Source: Pseudoneurospora amorphoporcata (taxonomy: Eukaryota; Ascomycota; Sordariomycetes; Sordariales; Sordariaceae). From it: a stretch of 48,046 nt of DNA. This document shows positions 36,301 to 47,026 of this stretch, one piece after another (position 1 is the stretch's first letter; every line of letters starts with the position of its first letter). The notes beneath the pieces are model-generated. The model had not been told where the DNA came from. It made no database searches and saw nothing but the letters and a program-made list of their open reading frames with translations. A program made the position numbers and the translations under genes. The stretch covers positions 1 to 48,046 of the forward strand of contig MU859294.1 of NCBI GenBank assembly GCA_033297205.1, read 5' to 3'.

Positions 36301-36897
36301 TCAAGATTGAATGTCACTCTAATACCGCCCGAAGTTCCAAGAGGTCACTTAGCGTTGGCGGAAAGTTATCAGTGAGTGTTTGGAGAGAGAAGATGCGTGT
36401 AGATATGGGGCCCAATGAGTGCAAATACCAAGAGGTACCTACTGCTGAACGAGTCTACACGTGGTCATCTTGAAACTTAGTTGCAGTTTAAAACCTCTAG
36501 AGAGTAAGTAAGAGAACACAGGACATAAAACGAGGACAGACAGACCAGATGGTGGTATACTAGGAACTGATCCCGTACCTCTAGGCTACCTCTAGACTGA
36601 GTGTCCAAAAGGGTCACTGTATTGGAACTTTAAATCATGTCTGCAGTGAGTTCAGCTCGCGCTGTGTCTTTCTCACGGCACCAAAGTTTGGAAATAAGCA
36701 CTGTCCGAGTTGAAAATTGCACATATTTTGTGCAGATGACTTTCCTCCCCCCATAACTCTACCAGATCAACCTCGAAAATCCCTGCCTAGCCACAATAAA
36801 AGCAGAAAAGGAGAAAATCTGAGATTCTAACTCTGCTAAAACATGACGAAACCCGCCGTTACAAATCCCACTGGGCCTTTATCTACCCGGACTACGC
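33301..36897. other. Intergenic rich in TACCT/AGGTA motifs, no gene seen
   Basis: Only short frames occur. The motifs GAGGTAAGGTA, GGTACCTAC and TACCTCTA recur in both orientations, especially from 33900 to 36600. They include a (CTAC)n run at 35117-35134 and a hairpin at 34984-35021. The end holds the 3' UTR of the minus-strand OGT gene. Confidence 0.5.
34984..35021. repeat. 10-bp-arm hairpin of the AGGTA motif
   Basis: TAGAGGTAAG (34984-34993) and CTTACCTCTA (35012-35021) are exact inverted copies with an 18-base loop, one of several inverted pairs formed by the dispersed AGGTA/TACCT motif. Confidence 0.8.
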
Positions 36898-39800
36898 TCA
36901 AAGATAAATATCCCCTCCAACGCCATCGACCCATCTCTGCCACGCCATATCATATGCGTTTTCCAAGTCCCTAACCCATCTCCGCGTGTCAAACAACGCA
37001 CAAGTCCATTTGCTCTCCCACAGCAATTTTCTCAGCTCGGCGAGCCTTCCGACCGGTTTACCATAGTAACTAGCCCTGTAATCGTCGTGACCACCATCAC
37101 CACCACCAGCACTAGCACCACCAGCACCATTATTTCCAGACATAGGAAACCCATCCACGACCAACTCATAAGTCAACCCGTTCGCAAGCTTGATGGCCCT
37201 GTTCTCGTATTCATATTCGCCACCAGCAATTAGGTCATCGGCCGCCTGTCTTCCCGCCTCATTCTTCGGCAACGCTCCCTTGAGGATGGACGCCGCCATG
37301 CGCGAGCACATCTTGTATTCGTACCGCGGCAGGGTCAGCAGGGGCGTGCTCGACCATAACACGTCGGCAGCGGTCGTGTGTGCGTTGCACTCCGGGGTGT
37401 CAAGGAAGAGGTCACACACGCGGGCGCGGGCAATATGCTGCTGCTTGGGAGCCACGTCGGTGAAGATGATGCGGCTGGCGACTTCGTCACCGGCCCAGAG
37501 CTTTGCCGTCCGGCGGAGGTTGTTTTCGCCGAGCTCAGGGAAGCGGAGAAGCCACAAGACGGCTTTGGGCACCCCTGCTAGGATGCGGAGCCAGGTTCGG
37601 AACGTGGTAGGATCAATCTGTTGTACGAGTGGGGTAGTTAGCCGGGCTGCACTTGCCATTTCCCTTGTACAATTGAGGACACGTACCTTGTAGAGTTGGT
37701 TGAAATTTCCGAGGATGATCCTGTCGTCTGGGAGGTTGGGGAAAAGCATCTTGCGCATATTCCATCGCCTCCTTTGTTCCTCTTCCCAAGTCATCCCTCT
37801 CTCATCCGAGCCATCGGCAGACTGTTTGTGATCGCAGCAGAAGAATGTGTCCTTGCAATAGATTAAATTCTCCGAGTATACCCAATCTTCGGCCTCGGCA
37901 TCAAATTCATCGCGGAATACATCCTCTATACTTAGGTTGTTACGATGTGGACGCAATGTTGATGGCGGCACGGAAGTCGTATCTGCGAGCAGATAGTCGC
38001 ACCACTCAGCCCCAAGTGTCCCTGCAAATCCCATGAAGGCCATCTGGATTGGTGCAGGTCGGGCTGCGAAGACCTCGTTGCGGGCTCCTCTAGTATAGCC
38101 GTTGAGATTTACCAAGATATGAATTCCATCTGCAACGATCTGCTGCACCAGCCGGTCGGATGACCAGGTGCTCACATCTCGGAAAACCGGTGCCTCGCGC
38201 TCAATTTGTTGGCGGTGAATCGACTTATCGCTGGCCGTAGTCGCATAGCAGAAAGCCCTCACCCGTGTATTATCGTGGAATCCAAAGACGGATTGCATCA
38301 AGTGTGCCAAAGGATGGTTGTTGAAATCGGAAGATACATAGCCTACGTTGAGCTGTGGACTTGGTGGCCTCGGAGGTTCATATACCGTGGCAGGGATCCA
38401 GGAAGATCTGAGGGTGGAACACGAGATCCTAAGCGCGTTCCTCTGTGAGATCATGCGGACATCCTTGGCTGTGAGAGGACACGTAAAGGTATGGAATGGT
38501 AGGACTGTAGGCGCGGTTGGAACCGTGAGAGTAGCGGGAAGCCTTGGCCGAGCGTATCCAGAAGCCGACTCTGTACCGTGGATGTACCTGTCCCGATACC
38601 AAGACCGCATGGTAGCCCTTGTAGCTCGTTCAATAAGTCGCAACACCCGGGAGCCTTCCCATGATCTACCAGACCACTTGCGCAACTCCGCATCCAGGTC
38701 CAGTGAACCATCGGCAACAGCAGCCCTGGCAGCCCTTAGATAAGCCATAAACTGCATGGTCGATTGTTCTTGCAAGACACCGCAACCCCAGGCAGAGGCT
38801 TCCCGCAACTGCTGGGCAACAATGTCAACAACGCGCTGCATGAGGCCGCTCCCCCTACCAAGTTTCGTTACGTCTTCTGGCAGTCCATTTTCATCAACAT
38901 GCCACTGATCATACCTGCCGTTGGCAAGCAGAACCCCGCCACGACCCCTCCAGTCGCACACTGAGTTGAGAGCTGTGGAAAGTCCACAGACTGCTTCAGC
39001 GAAATCTGGGTTGGAGGTTACGGCCCGCTTGTAGTAGATGATGGCATCATTAGTGCGACCCCTATCCTTGACCGCATTTGCAAGATTCGTCAAGGCAATG
39101 TCGAAAGTACCATCACAGGCCACTGCCTTCTCGTACATGGATATGGCTAGATCGAGTTGGCCGATATCCTTAAGGAGACTGCCCAGGTTCGTATGAAGAT
39201 GCACATGCTTCGGATCCAACGTGAGTCCGTACTGGTAGTAAGCCAGCGCTAAAGCAAGCCCGCTTCCAGGCACAATGCCAGGAATCGTTGCCGCCGTAGA
39301 GGCATTCGGGACTGATACCTGTTGTGACGCCGTGAGTTGGACGCTCGCAAGAAGAATCCCCACGTTATTAGCTGTGGATGGACTCTCCTGGAGAGAAAGA
39401 GACAGGTAGTAAAGAGCCAGAATATCACCAACACTGGGTGACTGCTGCGAGACGCCTGCACTAGAACCGCCATTGGACATGGCATCTTGCAAGATTTTGG
39501 CCAGTGAAAGCAGAGCGTTGCTTGTCGTCGATACGGCCGACCTCCTCTGGCTACTCGATACGACGTATTGAAGCCCAGGGAGATGACCACCGCTAGTTGC
39601 AAAAACGAGCTTAGCAATGTGCTTTGCTCTCTCAGGCGGGAGCAGTAGTGGTGCAGATAGATTCTTTCGCGTCGGATTCTGCGGCGATACCATCCCACCA
39701 CTCCCTGGATTGAGGACGCTCTGTATCAGGCGGATAAGTGACCGAAGTCCCTTGACCTGTCTTCCGGCACTAATCAAAACAGCCTCCTCGAATGCTTTGG

Positions 39801-41970
39801 ACGCGCCGTCGATGTTTTTCAAGGAGTAGAGGATGTTCCCTTTGGCATGGATAATGCTGATCATCCGACCATTCTCGCTCCCAGGAATAGCATAACCACT
39901 CGAACCAAAGCCTGGTTGCCTGCTATTCTCCGCAGTGACAGCAAAGAAAGTTTCAGGACTATCGGTTTTATCCCCATCAAGCAGAAATGGGTCAGGGCTC
40001 GAGTCTCTGACGGTTGCCGTCGATGCTGTATCCGCTTCGCTCCCAGTCTCGCTGGCTTGGTCATGTGCTGAACCAGGACTGGGCATCCTTAAAGAGCGTT
40101 GGACGAAGTCGATCACCTTGACCGCTTCCGGGCTCTTGTGCCTATGTATTAGCATATTCACCAAGCTCTCCACCGCCTCCAAATAGCTCGGCCGTTTCTT
40201 GACGGCTTGAGTCCAGTGTTGCTCGGCTTCATCAGGTCTGTTCATAGAGTAAAGTGTTGCTGCCATGTGGGAAATGGCTTCAACATGGCTTTGGTCAATG
40301 CTGAGCACCCGCCTAAACCACTCGAGTGCCTGATCGTAACGCTCGAGTGCGTAATGAAGGCACCCACCAAGCAACATACCATCCACCCACTTCCATCCAC
40401 TCTGCTCACACAGGTTTGACAGCACGTTCAAGGCAGTCTTGGCTGCGCCAGGAGGTGAGGTAAACTCATGTTGACGCTTAGGCAGTTTGGCCTGGTAATA
40501 ATGCCCTTGTGAGCCAGGTTTTTGATGGCCGTTAACATTGTCAAGGTAGAGTGAGTGAAGATTAGAGTGGCCGGAGGTATAACTCAGAGGCCGCGAGGCA
40601 GCATCGCTTTGGTTCGAGTACTGGGGATAACCACCGATTGCGTCTGGACGCGTGGAAGGGGCGGCGAACTGGGGATTCAAAAGAGTAAGTGTCCTGGGCG
40701 GTCTCGGATAGGCAATCCGGTGCCGACTTCCAGGTTTAGCCCCTTCGCCATGATGTAGATGATTCAAATATAAGACAAGGTCGTTGTATGCCCTGTGGGC
40801 TAAATGTAGTGCCCGGTCTTTGAAGTGAGCTGGCGACGAGGGCTCCCCAATGCCTTCTCGAGAGCTGTCGTCTGGTTTTGAGTTCATATACTGAGTGTTA
40901 CCGCCGACATACGTGGCATGTGGCGTGAAGGGACCTTGACTATAGTGTGAGAAGCCATCATCGAAAGGGTAGACTGAAAACGGCAATCTGAGTGAGTGTG
41001 CGTGACCCGGCCCGTAGACTTGGGGAAGACTTTGTTGGATAGCCGAGTTCGGGGGTACGAAAGCGCTGTCAACGACCGCACTTGGTTGTGCGTAGTTACT
41101 CCCTAGATTGAACGAGTTTCGAAAGTCAGGAAATACACCGTCTCTGTATGCCGCAGGTTGTGGGAGCGCCGCGGGACTGTACACTCCTGGAGTCATGGAC
41201 TGGTTGTAATAGCCAGGCCCCAGAAGTGGTTGCAGATTGGACACGGTATAATGACCAAATTGGGGGATGGGCGGTGCAAGGAGGTTGCAATCTGCTGCAC
41301 TAAAACCTTGCCCCACGTTTGACGGACCAGCTCCCCAGCCCAGCGGTGTCACGGGGCCCGACTTGAGCGAAAGCGTCTCGGTAGCCGAAGCGAGACTTCC
41401 TGGGGTTAGTGGGATAGAATACGGCCATGGACCGGCATGTACTGAATGCTGAAGATTGCTTGATGTTGAAGAACCAGAGAGCCCAGGATCGACAATGCCG
41501 GGAAAGAGCCTTGATGGGCCCGGAAGGGCCATCTGCTTCAAAGGAGGTGGCCCGGATGCCAGGTGTGTCAGTGAGCCATCGTACCCATTGTCGATAGTTC
41601 CTCTGGGAGTTTTTCGTCGGAGTGAGTGTTCGGCGCTGTAATCTGGTGCGTGGGGTCGGTGAAAGGTGGTCGTGATGCGATGCAAGGTCGGCTGGGTGCT
41701 CCGAGAAGGGAACGACCTGGGTGTCGCATTCAAGTTGCTAAGATGGTGTTCATGGAGGTTCGACGGCGGTTGGTGGCCTTCTTGGTGGCCTTGTTGGTGA
41801 TTTTGTTGGTGCCCCTGATGCTCTTGTTGGTAGTGCGAAAAGCCCTGATGATGAGTGAAGTAGTCTTGTCCGTGCGAGTGCCCATGGCCATGCCCGTGTT
41901 GTGCTTGAAAGGAGCCGCGATGGTCGAACGATGGCGGCACCATATGGTGCATCTGGACCAGATGTGTCAT
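36898..41970 (-). CDS. Fungal O-GlcNAc transferase-like protein (GT41)
   Basis: Two exons on the minus strand, 41970-37687 and 37617-36898, giving 1667 aa. The start is the first ATG of the frame (MTHLVQMHHM). The N-terminal 480 residues are His/Gln/Pro/Ser-rich and disordered. TPR repeats follow in two groups: one around ALERYDQALEWFRRVLSIDQ, and one with HVHLHTNLGSLLKDIGQLDL, FDIALTNLANAVKDRGRTND and FAEAVCGLSTALNSVCDW. The catalytic region matches GT41: SSDFNNHPLAHLMQS (catalytic-site His), GIHILVNLNGYTRGARNE, RPAPIQMAFMG, NFNQLYK (UDP-binding Lys), VLWLLRFP and CNAHTTAADVLW. It should transfer a sugar, probably GlcNAc, from a UDP-sugar to Ser/Thr of nuclear and cytoplasmic proteins; the fungal substrate is unproven. 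All key residues that I can place are present. Confidence 0.93.
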   Translation of the reverse strand: MTHLVQMHHMVPPSFDHRGSFQAQHGHGHGHSHGQDYFTHHQGFSHYQQEHQGHQQNHQQGHQEGHQPPSNLHEHHLSNLNATPRSFPSRSTQPTLHRITTTFHRPHAPDYSAEHSLRRKTPRGTIDNGYDGSLTHLASGPPPLKQMALPGPSRLFPGIVDPGLSGSSTSSNLQHSVHAGPWPYSIPLTPGSLASATETLSLKSGPVTPLGWGAGPSNVGQGFSAADCNLLAPPIPQFGHYTVSNLQPLLGPGYYNQSMTPGVYSPAALPQPAAYRDGVFPDFRNSFNLGSNYAQPSAVVDSAFVPPNSAIQQSLPQVYGPGHAHSLRLPFSVYPFDDGFSHYSQGPFTPHATYVGGNTQYMNSKPDDSSREGIGEPSSPAHFKDRALHLAHRAYNDLVLYLNHLHHGEGAKPGSRHRIAYPRPPRTLTLLNPQFAAPSTRPDAIGGYPQYSNQSDAASRPLSYTSGHSNLHSLYLDNVNGHQKPGSQGHYYQAKLPKRQHEFTSPPGAAKTALNVLSNLCEQSGWKWVDGMLLGGCLHYALERYDQALEWFRRVLSIDQSHVEAISHMAATLYSMNRPDEAEQHWTQAVKKRPSYLEAVESLVNMLIHRHKSPEAVKVIDFVQRSLRMPSPGSAHDQASETGSEADTASTATVRDSSPDPFLLDGDKTDSPETFFAVTAENSRQPGFGSSGYAIPGSENGRMISIIHAKGNILYSLKNIDGASKAFEEAVLISAGRQVKGLRSLIRLIQSVLNPGSGGMVSPQNPTRKNLSAPLLLPPERAKHIAKLVFATSGGHLPGLQYVVSSSQRRSAVSTTSNALLSLAKILQDAMSNGGSSAGVSQQSPSVGDILALYYLSLSLQESPSTANNVGILLASVQLTASQQVSVPNASTAATIPGIVPGSGLALALAYYQYGLTLDPKHVHLHTNLGSLLKDIGQLDLAISMYEKAVACDGTFDIALTNLANAVKDRGRTNDAIIYYKRAVTSNPDFAEAVCGLSTALNSVCDWRGRGGVLLANGRYDQWHVDENGLPEDVTKLGRGSGLMQRVVDIVAQQLREASAWGCGVLQEQSTMQFMAYLRAARAAVADGSLDLDAELRKWSGRSWEGSRVLRLIERATRATMRSWYRDRYIHGTESASGYARPRLPATLTVPTAPTVLPFHTFTCPLTAKDVRMISQRNALRISCSTLRSSWIPATVYEPPRPPSPQLNVGYVSSDFNNHPLAHLMQSVFGFHDNTRVRAFCYATTASDKSIHRQQIEREAPVFRDVSTWSSDRLVQQIVADGIHILVNLNGYTRGARNEVFAARPAPIQMAFMGFAGTLGAEWCDYLLADTTSVPPSTLRPHRNNLSIEDVFRDEFDAEAEDWVYSENLIYCKDTFFCCDHKQSADGSDERGMTWEEEQRRRWNMRKMLFPNLPDDRIILGNFNQLYKVRVLNCTREMASAARLTTPLVQQIDPTTFRTWLRILAGVPKAVLWLLRFPELGENNLRRTAKLWAGDEVASRIIFTDVAPKQQHIARARVCDLFLDTPECNAHTTAADVLWSSTPLLTLPRYEYKMCSRMAASILKGALPKNEAGRQAADDLIAGGEYEYENRAIKLANGLTYELVVDGFPMSGNNGAGGASAGGGDGGHDDYRASYYGKPVGRLAELRKLLWESKWTCALFDTRRWVRDLENAYDMAWQRWVDGVGGDIYL
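37618..37686 (-). other. In-frame 69-nt intron in the OGT gene
   Basis: Donor GTACGT, branch GCTAAC and acceptor CAACAG are all present on the minus strand. The 23 codons have no stop, and the animal OGT sequence runs directly from NQLYK to IDP, which is what splicing gives. Retention would add 23 residues right after the UDP-binding lysine. Confidence 0.9.
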
Positions 41971-43750
41971 TGTATCATCTAACGAGGGCCAACCCAAACG
42001 CGTGTAAACCGTTGCGAAAGCTGATTAGGGTTAGTACGTAGCTTGCAGGTGCGATGGCGAAAGAGATGGAGAACGAAAACAGGTTCAAGGATGGGTATAG
42101 AACTCCGGGTTAAGCAGGTATTCGAATCATGGAAAACACGCGAAACTAGAAAGGAGTGACGAGGAGTTGAGCTGGCGAAGAGCTTGAAGCGTGTCGAGTT
42201 GGATCAGGCCGAATACTTGGTTGCTCGCCGGTCAACGCATCCTGATAATGTTGGTGATGGTGATTTAACGAGCGGCCATCCAGAACTCGAACGTAAACGA
42301 ATCGGTCGGACCAGGCGCAAGACCCGTTATCATCTGATACCAGTAGTGGTACTAAGATGAGGGTCTCTGATTCCTTTGGCCCAAGTCCTATCTTCCTTCT
42401 TCTCACCTCTCCGCTTGTCCAAACTCCCGTCAAGAAGGGTCCCGCACGTGGGGATTTTGCTCGCACAACACGAAGCAAAATTCTGTGATGATCCGTGATG
42501 GTCAAGCAACCAGCCCCGATTGCCGGTGCCAGCACCTTGCGTGCCCGTGCCAGAGGCCGAGAGACAAAGACAGACGACAGCGCCGAGTAGGGCCTGAGAT
42601 TCCTAAACTCGTGGGTTCGCGAATAGACGGTCTGAGTGCGGTGCGGTGCGGTGCGGTGCGGATGTGGGTGCGGATGCGGGTGTGGGACCTTCGGCGAACG
42701 GGAGCGAACAACTTAAGTGTGGATCAGGTCTGACGGCGGCGACGGCGTCCAAAGATACGTATAAACGGAGACGGCGAGGACGGGGCTCGAACTCGGGACT
42801 CGGGACTCGATATGTAGAAGTAGCGCTGGAAGGTGGAGCAATGGGGTCCGAATATCCGACACGCGTACTGTGTGTCGATTCGTAGTGTACTTTGAAGTAC
42901 TTGCGGCCGATGATGACTGCGGCCCTTTGAGCAGCAGATATCCTGTAATGCAGCCTCGAGGTAAGTATTGGGAGAGATCGGATGGAGGTGATTGCAGGAA
43001 GAAGCGGTTTGGAGGTTGGTTTTGCAGTTTGTTGCAGCAGGAAATGTTGAGGTGTGAGTTCTGTGGAGGTGTTCCCTTGAACTCCACTGCATTTACAATT
43101 GAAGATTGGAAGGACTAGCCCGGTGTCCATGTGCCTGCCGTCCTGCCCTATACGCGGCAAGAGCCAATGTCTGGTATTCTCGATCCAGTAAGCGGCCGAA
43201 GAGCAAAAGGCACCAAAAGGCATCAGGCGGTGCACATTCGCACCTGCGGCCTGCCAACGGAACCATACGGAACCTCCCTGTCTGGCTCGCCTGGGACGCT
43301 ATCAGCCCGGGGCCCCTGCTGTCGCCTGTTGCACCCCTGTCGCCTGCCACTTAGCCCCGCGGTTTGGCGTGCTCCAGTAGGAAGGAACCTGCGGCTAGAG
43401 GGGGGGGCGCCGTGGGGGACGCTAATTACACTTACCTAGCTGGTCAGGGACCATAACTGCGACATGTCAACGGAATTCATGGAACTCGTCCATGCATACC
43501 TAGGTAGGTACTCGCCCATAATTCTCTCAACGCACTAGACTACCTCTGAGATCGTGTTCTGTTGTAGATATCTCTGTCGCGAGTCTTTACAATTGTCTAA
43601 AGCCATCAACCGCACAAGGCACAGACATCACAACAGAGCCAGTCGAAGCACCTCCACATTCAGTACCACCACCATCATTCATTTCAGCATCAGCAACGGG
43701 AAAGCCGTCACCAATAGAGCGCTATGCCAGACGTACACATCAACCCCTAA
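41971..43750 (-). promoter_or_regulatory. OGT upstream region with probable 5' UTR intron
   Basis: No gene is convincing here; the open frames are Pro/Ser/Arg-rich on both strands. On the minus strand TACTAAC followed by CTAATCAG (42021-42036) looks like a branch site and acceptor about 50 bases before the OGT start. A possible donor, GTGAGA, is near 42410. A (GTGCG)5 microsatellite lies at 42636-42660. Confidence 0.4.
42636..42660. repeat. (GTGCG)5 microsatellite
   Basis: Five perfect GTGCG units in the OGT upstream region. Confidence 0.95.
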
Positions 43751-43788
43751 AAGTTTATTAGTCTAGTTCTTGCCTCATATTTTCTTAC

Positions 43789-44013
43789 AAGGGGGGTAAC
43801 AAGGAGGATTGCAAGGCGGACAGGTCTATTTACGCTATCCAATTAGCTAAAATCGCCTAATCTCAAAGTAAAAAAGAATTAATAGAAGGCCGCACACAAA
43901 CTTCTTATTCTAGCACACGACTGCCAGAATCACCCAGGATCAAACCTTTACTTTCTATAATAGGTAAAGTTAGAAGGCATTTACAAGATATTTATAACAG
44001 TTTAGTAGATTAA
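43789..44013 (+). pseudogene. Decayed coding fragment, unknown family
   Basis: A plus-strand frame of 74 codons reads as ordinary protein (for example KGGNKEDCKADRS, RLPESPRIKPLLS, KVRRHLQDIYNSLVD). It holds one in-frame TAA that a single C-to-T change of CAA would give, and ends at TAA. DNA further right is too AT-rich to read. It may be the start of the gene once carried by the decayed element. I do not recognise it. Confidence 0.35.
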
Positions 44014-44878
44014 ACTAACTAAATTTTAAGATTATGACCTAAAATCATACGTAAATTACAATTTTTCAACCAGATTACAAACTTGATTAGAAATTACCTA
44101 GATCACCTATTTAGGTTTACTATACTTAAAAAGGCTTGCAAATATTAGATTTTAATTAGAATCTGAAATTTAAAATATTGTAATGAAAGTTTCCTTATCG
44201 TACAAACTACCTTACTATCCGTATATACTAACTAAAAATTAATTATATACAACCCTCCCTCTTTCGTATATAACCTTCCCTTTTACCTTTATATACTCTT
44301 TCAATTTTACTTTCTTTTATACTCTTTTAATCTTACCCTCTTTTATATTCTCTTACAACTATCTTACTAACTCTCTTTTAATACTCTGCTAACTCCTTTA
44401 AATTTTTAACTCTCCTTAAATTTAATAAGAGAATTAATACTATAACTATAATAATAATAATACTGTTATTAACAATAACGAAAAATTCGTCTATACTAGT
44501 AATTTAGACTACAGTTATAATAAGTAAAATTTAAATATTAATATCATGACCCTGCTGTACAATTTATATATTTTCCTAATAAATAACTTTCGACGTACTA
44601 CTCATACTATTATATTCAGTTAATAATTAAATTTTTAAACCCATTATTATATATTACTTATTACTAACTATTAGCTATAATACTTCGCTTATAATCGTCG
44701 TCGCCGGCCTTCAAAAGTCCTATACCGCTTTAATTTTATCAAACCTGCAATACCTATAGTAGCTACGCGCTACCGTTATTACTAACGTAAAACCTCCTAT
44801 TGTTACCCTCTCCCAACGTAAATATATCCTTCTTATCGTCGGTCAACCTCGCTGAATTATCTTTTATATTACAACTAT

Positions 44879-45385
44879 TGTCATAGCCCTATCCGACGGG
44901 TCATGCCCTGAGACATTTGACTGCATTGCACGGATGCTCGCACGGGTGATGCGAGCATTCTGATTGGTTGTAGATTAGATAAGAAAGAGTGGGTCCACGA
45001 CGGGTTCGGCCTTAGAGGATGAAACTCTATTGCTAACCGCGCGCACAACTCTTTTCTTTTGTTTTACTCTTTAGTTATCACAGGGTTAGCCTGTGATGTG
45101 CTGTGCTGCACTGACCGCACATGTGCTGCGATCCAGAGCCCAGAGCTCTGTCCTCGCACATGTCATCGTCACGTGCAGCCTCACGTGCGCGCACGGTCTG
45201 GCCTTAGGGCTCTCACCCATATAGCCAGACCTCCGCACACTTCCTCCCCCTTCCTCTCTTCATGCAACAACGCATATCCCATCCTACCCTATACAGTGCC
45301 CTCTCGCCTCGTGATATTAGTCGTAAATTCTATGTTAAACGTCAACAACGCTGTAGCTCTGTCTCTCTCGTTACGTGCTATCACA
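44879..45385. mobile_element. Solo LTR (507 bp) with 5-bp duplication
   Basis: The segment starts TGTCATAGCC and ends GCTATCACA. ACTAT lies directly before (44874-44878) and after (45386-45390), a 5-bp duplication as made by LTR retrotransposon integrases. Composition is normal although both flanks are AT-rich. A hairpin (ATGCTCGCA/TGCGAGCAT) lies near 44933-44957. No internal retrotransposon genes are present, so this is a solo LTR left by recombination. Copia or Gypsy origin cannot be told. Confidence 0.82.
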
Positions 45386-45790
45386 ACTATCACTTCCCCT
45401 AAATAAGCGAAAATTAATACTAACTACTTATAAGGAACGTATTATATATAAAGTATTACGTACTTATATTAAAATACAATACAAAGATATTACTACCGCT
45501 TTAAATCTTACTATAAAGTAAGTACTCCTACGTATATATATATAAGAATATTAGTAATTAATTTTTAATAATTAAATAAATAAGTATAATATACTTATTT
45601 AGCCGAAACTATTCTCTAATACTATAAATATAGAAGTAAACTACTTATCGTTCCGCCAGCTATATTCAATATTCTTTTCTACTATATTAATACCCCTACA
45701 ATGTCGGAAAGGTTTCTATTATAATACGAATTCTAAAAACGTATCCCTGAACTTAACTAATATAACGAATACACAATTTAAATAATAATA

Positions 45791-45970
45791 GAAGTATAGA
45801 GTATTCAACGTATAGAATAACTGATGCACTTCCCTCTTAATAATAATACCCGTCGTTTCCGCTTCGAATTCGCTTTAAAATACGCTAGCCTTATCCTATT
45901 CGAATAAGAGTCCTAAATTTAGTCTAATAAAATGTAGATAAATAGCTTTAATAAAGGTCGTCGTTTTATT
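45791..45970 (+). pseudogene. Decayed coding fragment interrupted by the first miniature element
   Basis: A plus-strand frame with residues such as RRFRFEFALKYASLILFE and NSFNKGRRF contains several stops, all TAA or TAG, as C-to-T decay of CAA/CAG would give. If the element at 45971-46753 and one copy of its 8-bp duplication are left out, the same frame goes on at 46762 with TLFKDENTNDLTKIKYKLQR. The family is not recognised. Confidence 0.35.
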
Positions 45971-46753
45971 GAGAAACTCTATCCGGACTGCTATAAATCT
46001 CTATCCGGACTGTACTCCACTCTTTCTCTCACACATAACCCAAACCCTCGTCTAGGTCCAGTAAGTCCAATGTATTCTTTTAAAAATTTCGCCCAGAATC
46101 TAGGCATTACATCTTTCAAGGTTTTGCCATGCTTGCCAAGCCTAGACCCCAGACTGCAGCGCACGCACCACCCATACCCAGTTTTTACAGGGCATTTCTA
46201 TAGCGGTCTTATAGGGCACTTAGTAGTACGGTCGCACTTTTACACGTCGCATTCAATCGAGGGCACGCCACGGTCGCAACCAGCCGTCGGCTGCTGGGTC
46301 ACCGCATCCATCATCTGCATCACGATTAGCTGGGAAAACGCACTGAAAGTTGATGCATCATTTCGTACCGTAGTCCAAATACCGGTGCCTTATTTGCTTA
46401 GTGATGCGAACGTGCTGGTGTTGAGGTAGATTGATTGACTGCGATGTAGTGATGTGTGCGATGGTGGCTTAGTAAGAAAGTAATGCGACAGGGCAAGAAG
46501 AAAACGGCCAAGTTAGACTACCCAGTCTGGGCACCCAGTCACGCCAGTTTGGGCGCCTAGACTAAGGTAGCCAGTACAGTACGACTGCAGGGGTCTGAAC
46601 GTGTAATGGGCTGAAATCTGGGAGCTTGGCGGGCGCGGTACGAGCTAGACTGGTGCAGGACTATGGTAGGTCGCCAGGGTTCAGGTTATGTGTGGAAAAA
46701 AAAGTGGAGTACAGTCCGGATAGAGATTTATAGCAGTCCCGATAGAGTTTCTC
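45971..46753. mobile_element. hAT-like miniature element, copy 1 (783 bp)
   Basis: The termini are 50-bp inverted repeats (45971-46020 and 46704-46753) with one mismatch, starting GAGAAACTCTATCCGGACTG. CTCTATCCGGACTG occurs twice within each terminus, a likely transposase-binding repeat. GTTTTATT lies on both sides (45963-45970 and 46754-46761). An 8-bp duplication fits the hAT superfamily. The interior has no credible transposase; a 119-codon frame at 46070 is broken in the second copy. It is non-autonomous. Confidence 0.9.
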
Positions 46754-47026
46754 GTTTTATTACCCTATTTAAAGACGAGAATACCAACGACCTTACTAAG
46801 ATAAAGTATAAACTTCAAAGGTAAATATTCTAGGCCTACTTTACAAATAAAAAAAAAGGTACTTTCTTATTTTAAAATTATAAAGAATAGAGTATAATTA
46901 ATAATACTTCTTACTAAAAATATATCCTCCCTCTTTTATAATAATTCTAGCTATAAAATTCGTTTTTTATCATTATATAGGATAACGCCCCATCCTATAA
47001 TTCTAAATCGACGAAGGTATTTATAA

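Noticed and set aside
37618..37686. OGT as one uninterrupted frame
   Set aside because: The 23 extra codons are absent from the GT41 consensus at this site and carry full donor, branch and acceptor signals, so an intron is preferred.
41971..41997. OGT start nine codons upstream at 41997
   Set aside because: That codon is TTG. The first ATG of the frame is at 41970.
42025..42034. TTAGGG-like telomere motif
   Set aside because: One and a half units only. It is better explained as the reverse of a branch site and acceptor of a 5' UTR intron.
42603..43235. 210-codon minus-strand frame upstream of OGT
   Set aside because: Pro/Ser/Arg-rich, crosses a pentanucleotide microsatellite and overlaps several other frames; more likely promoter DNA.
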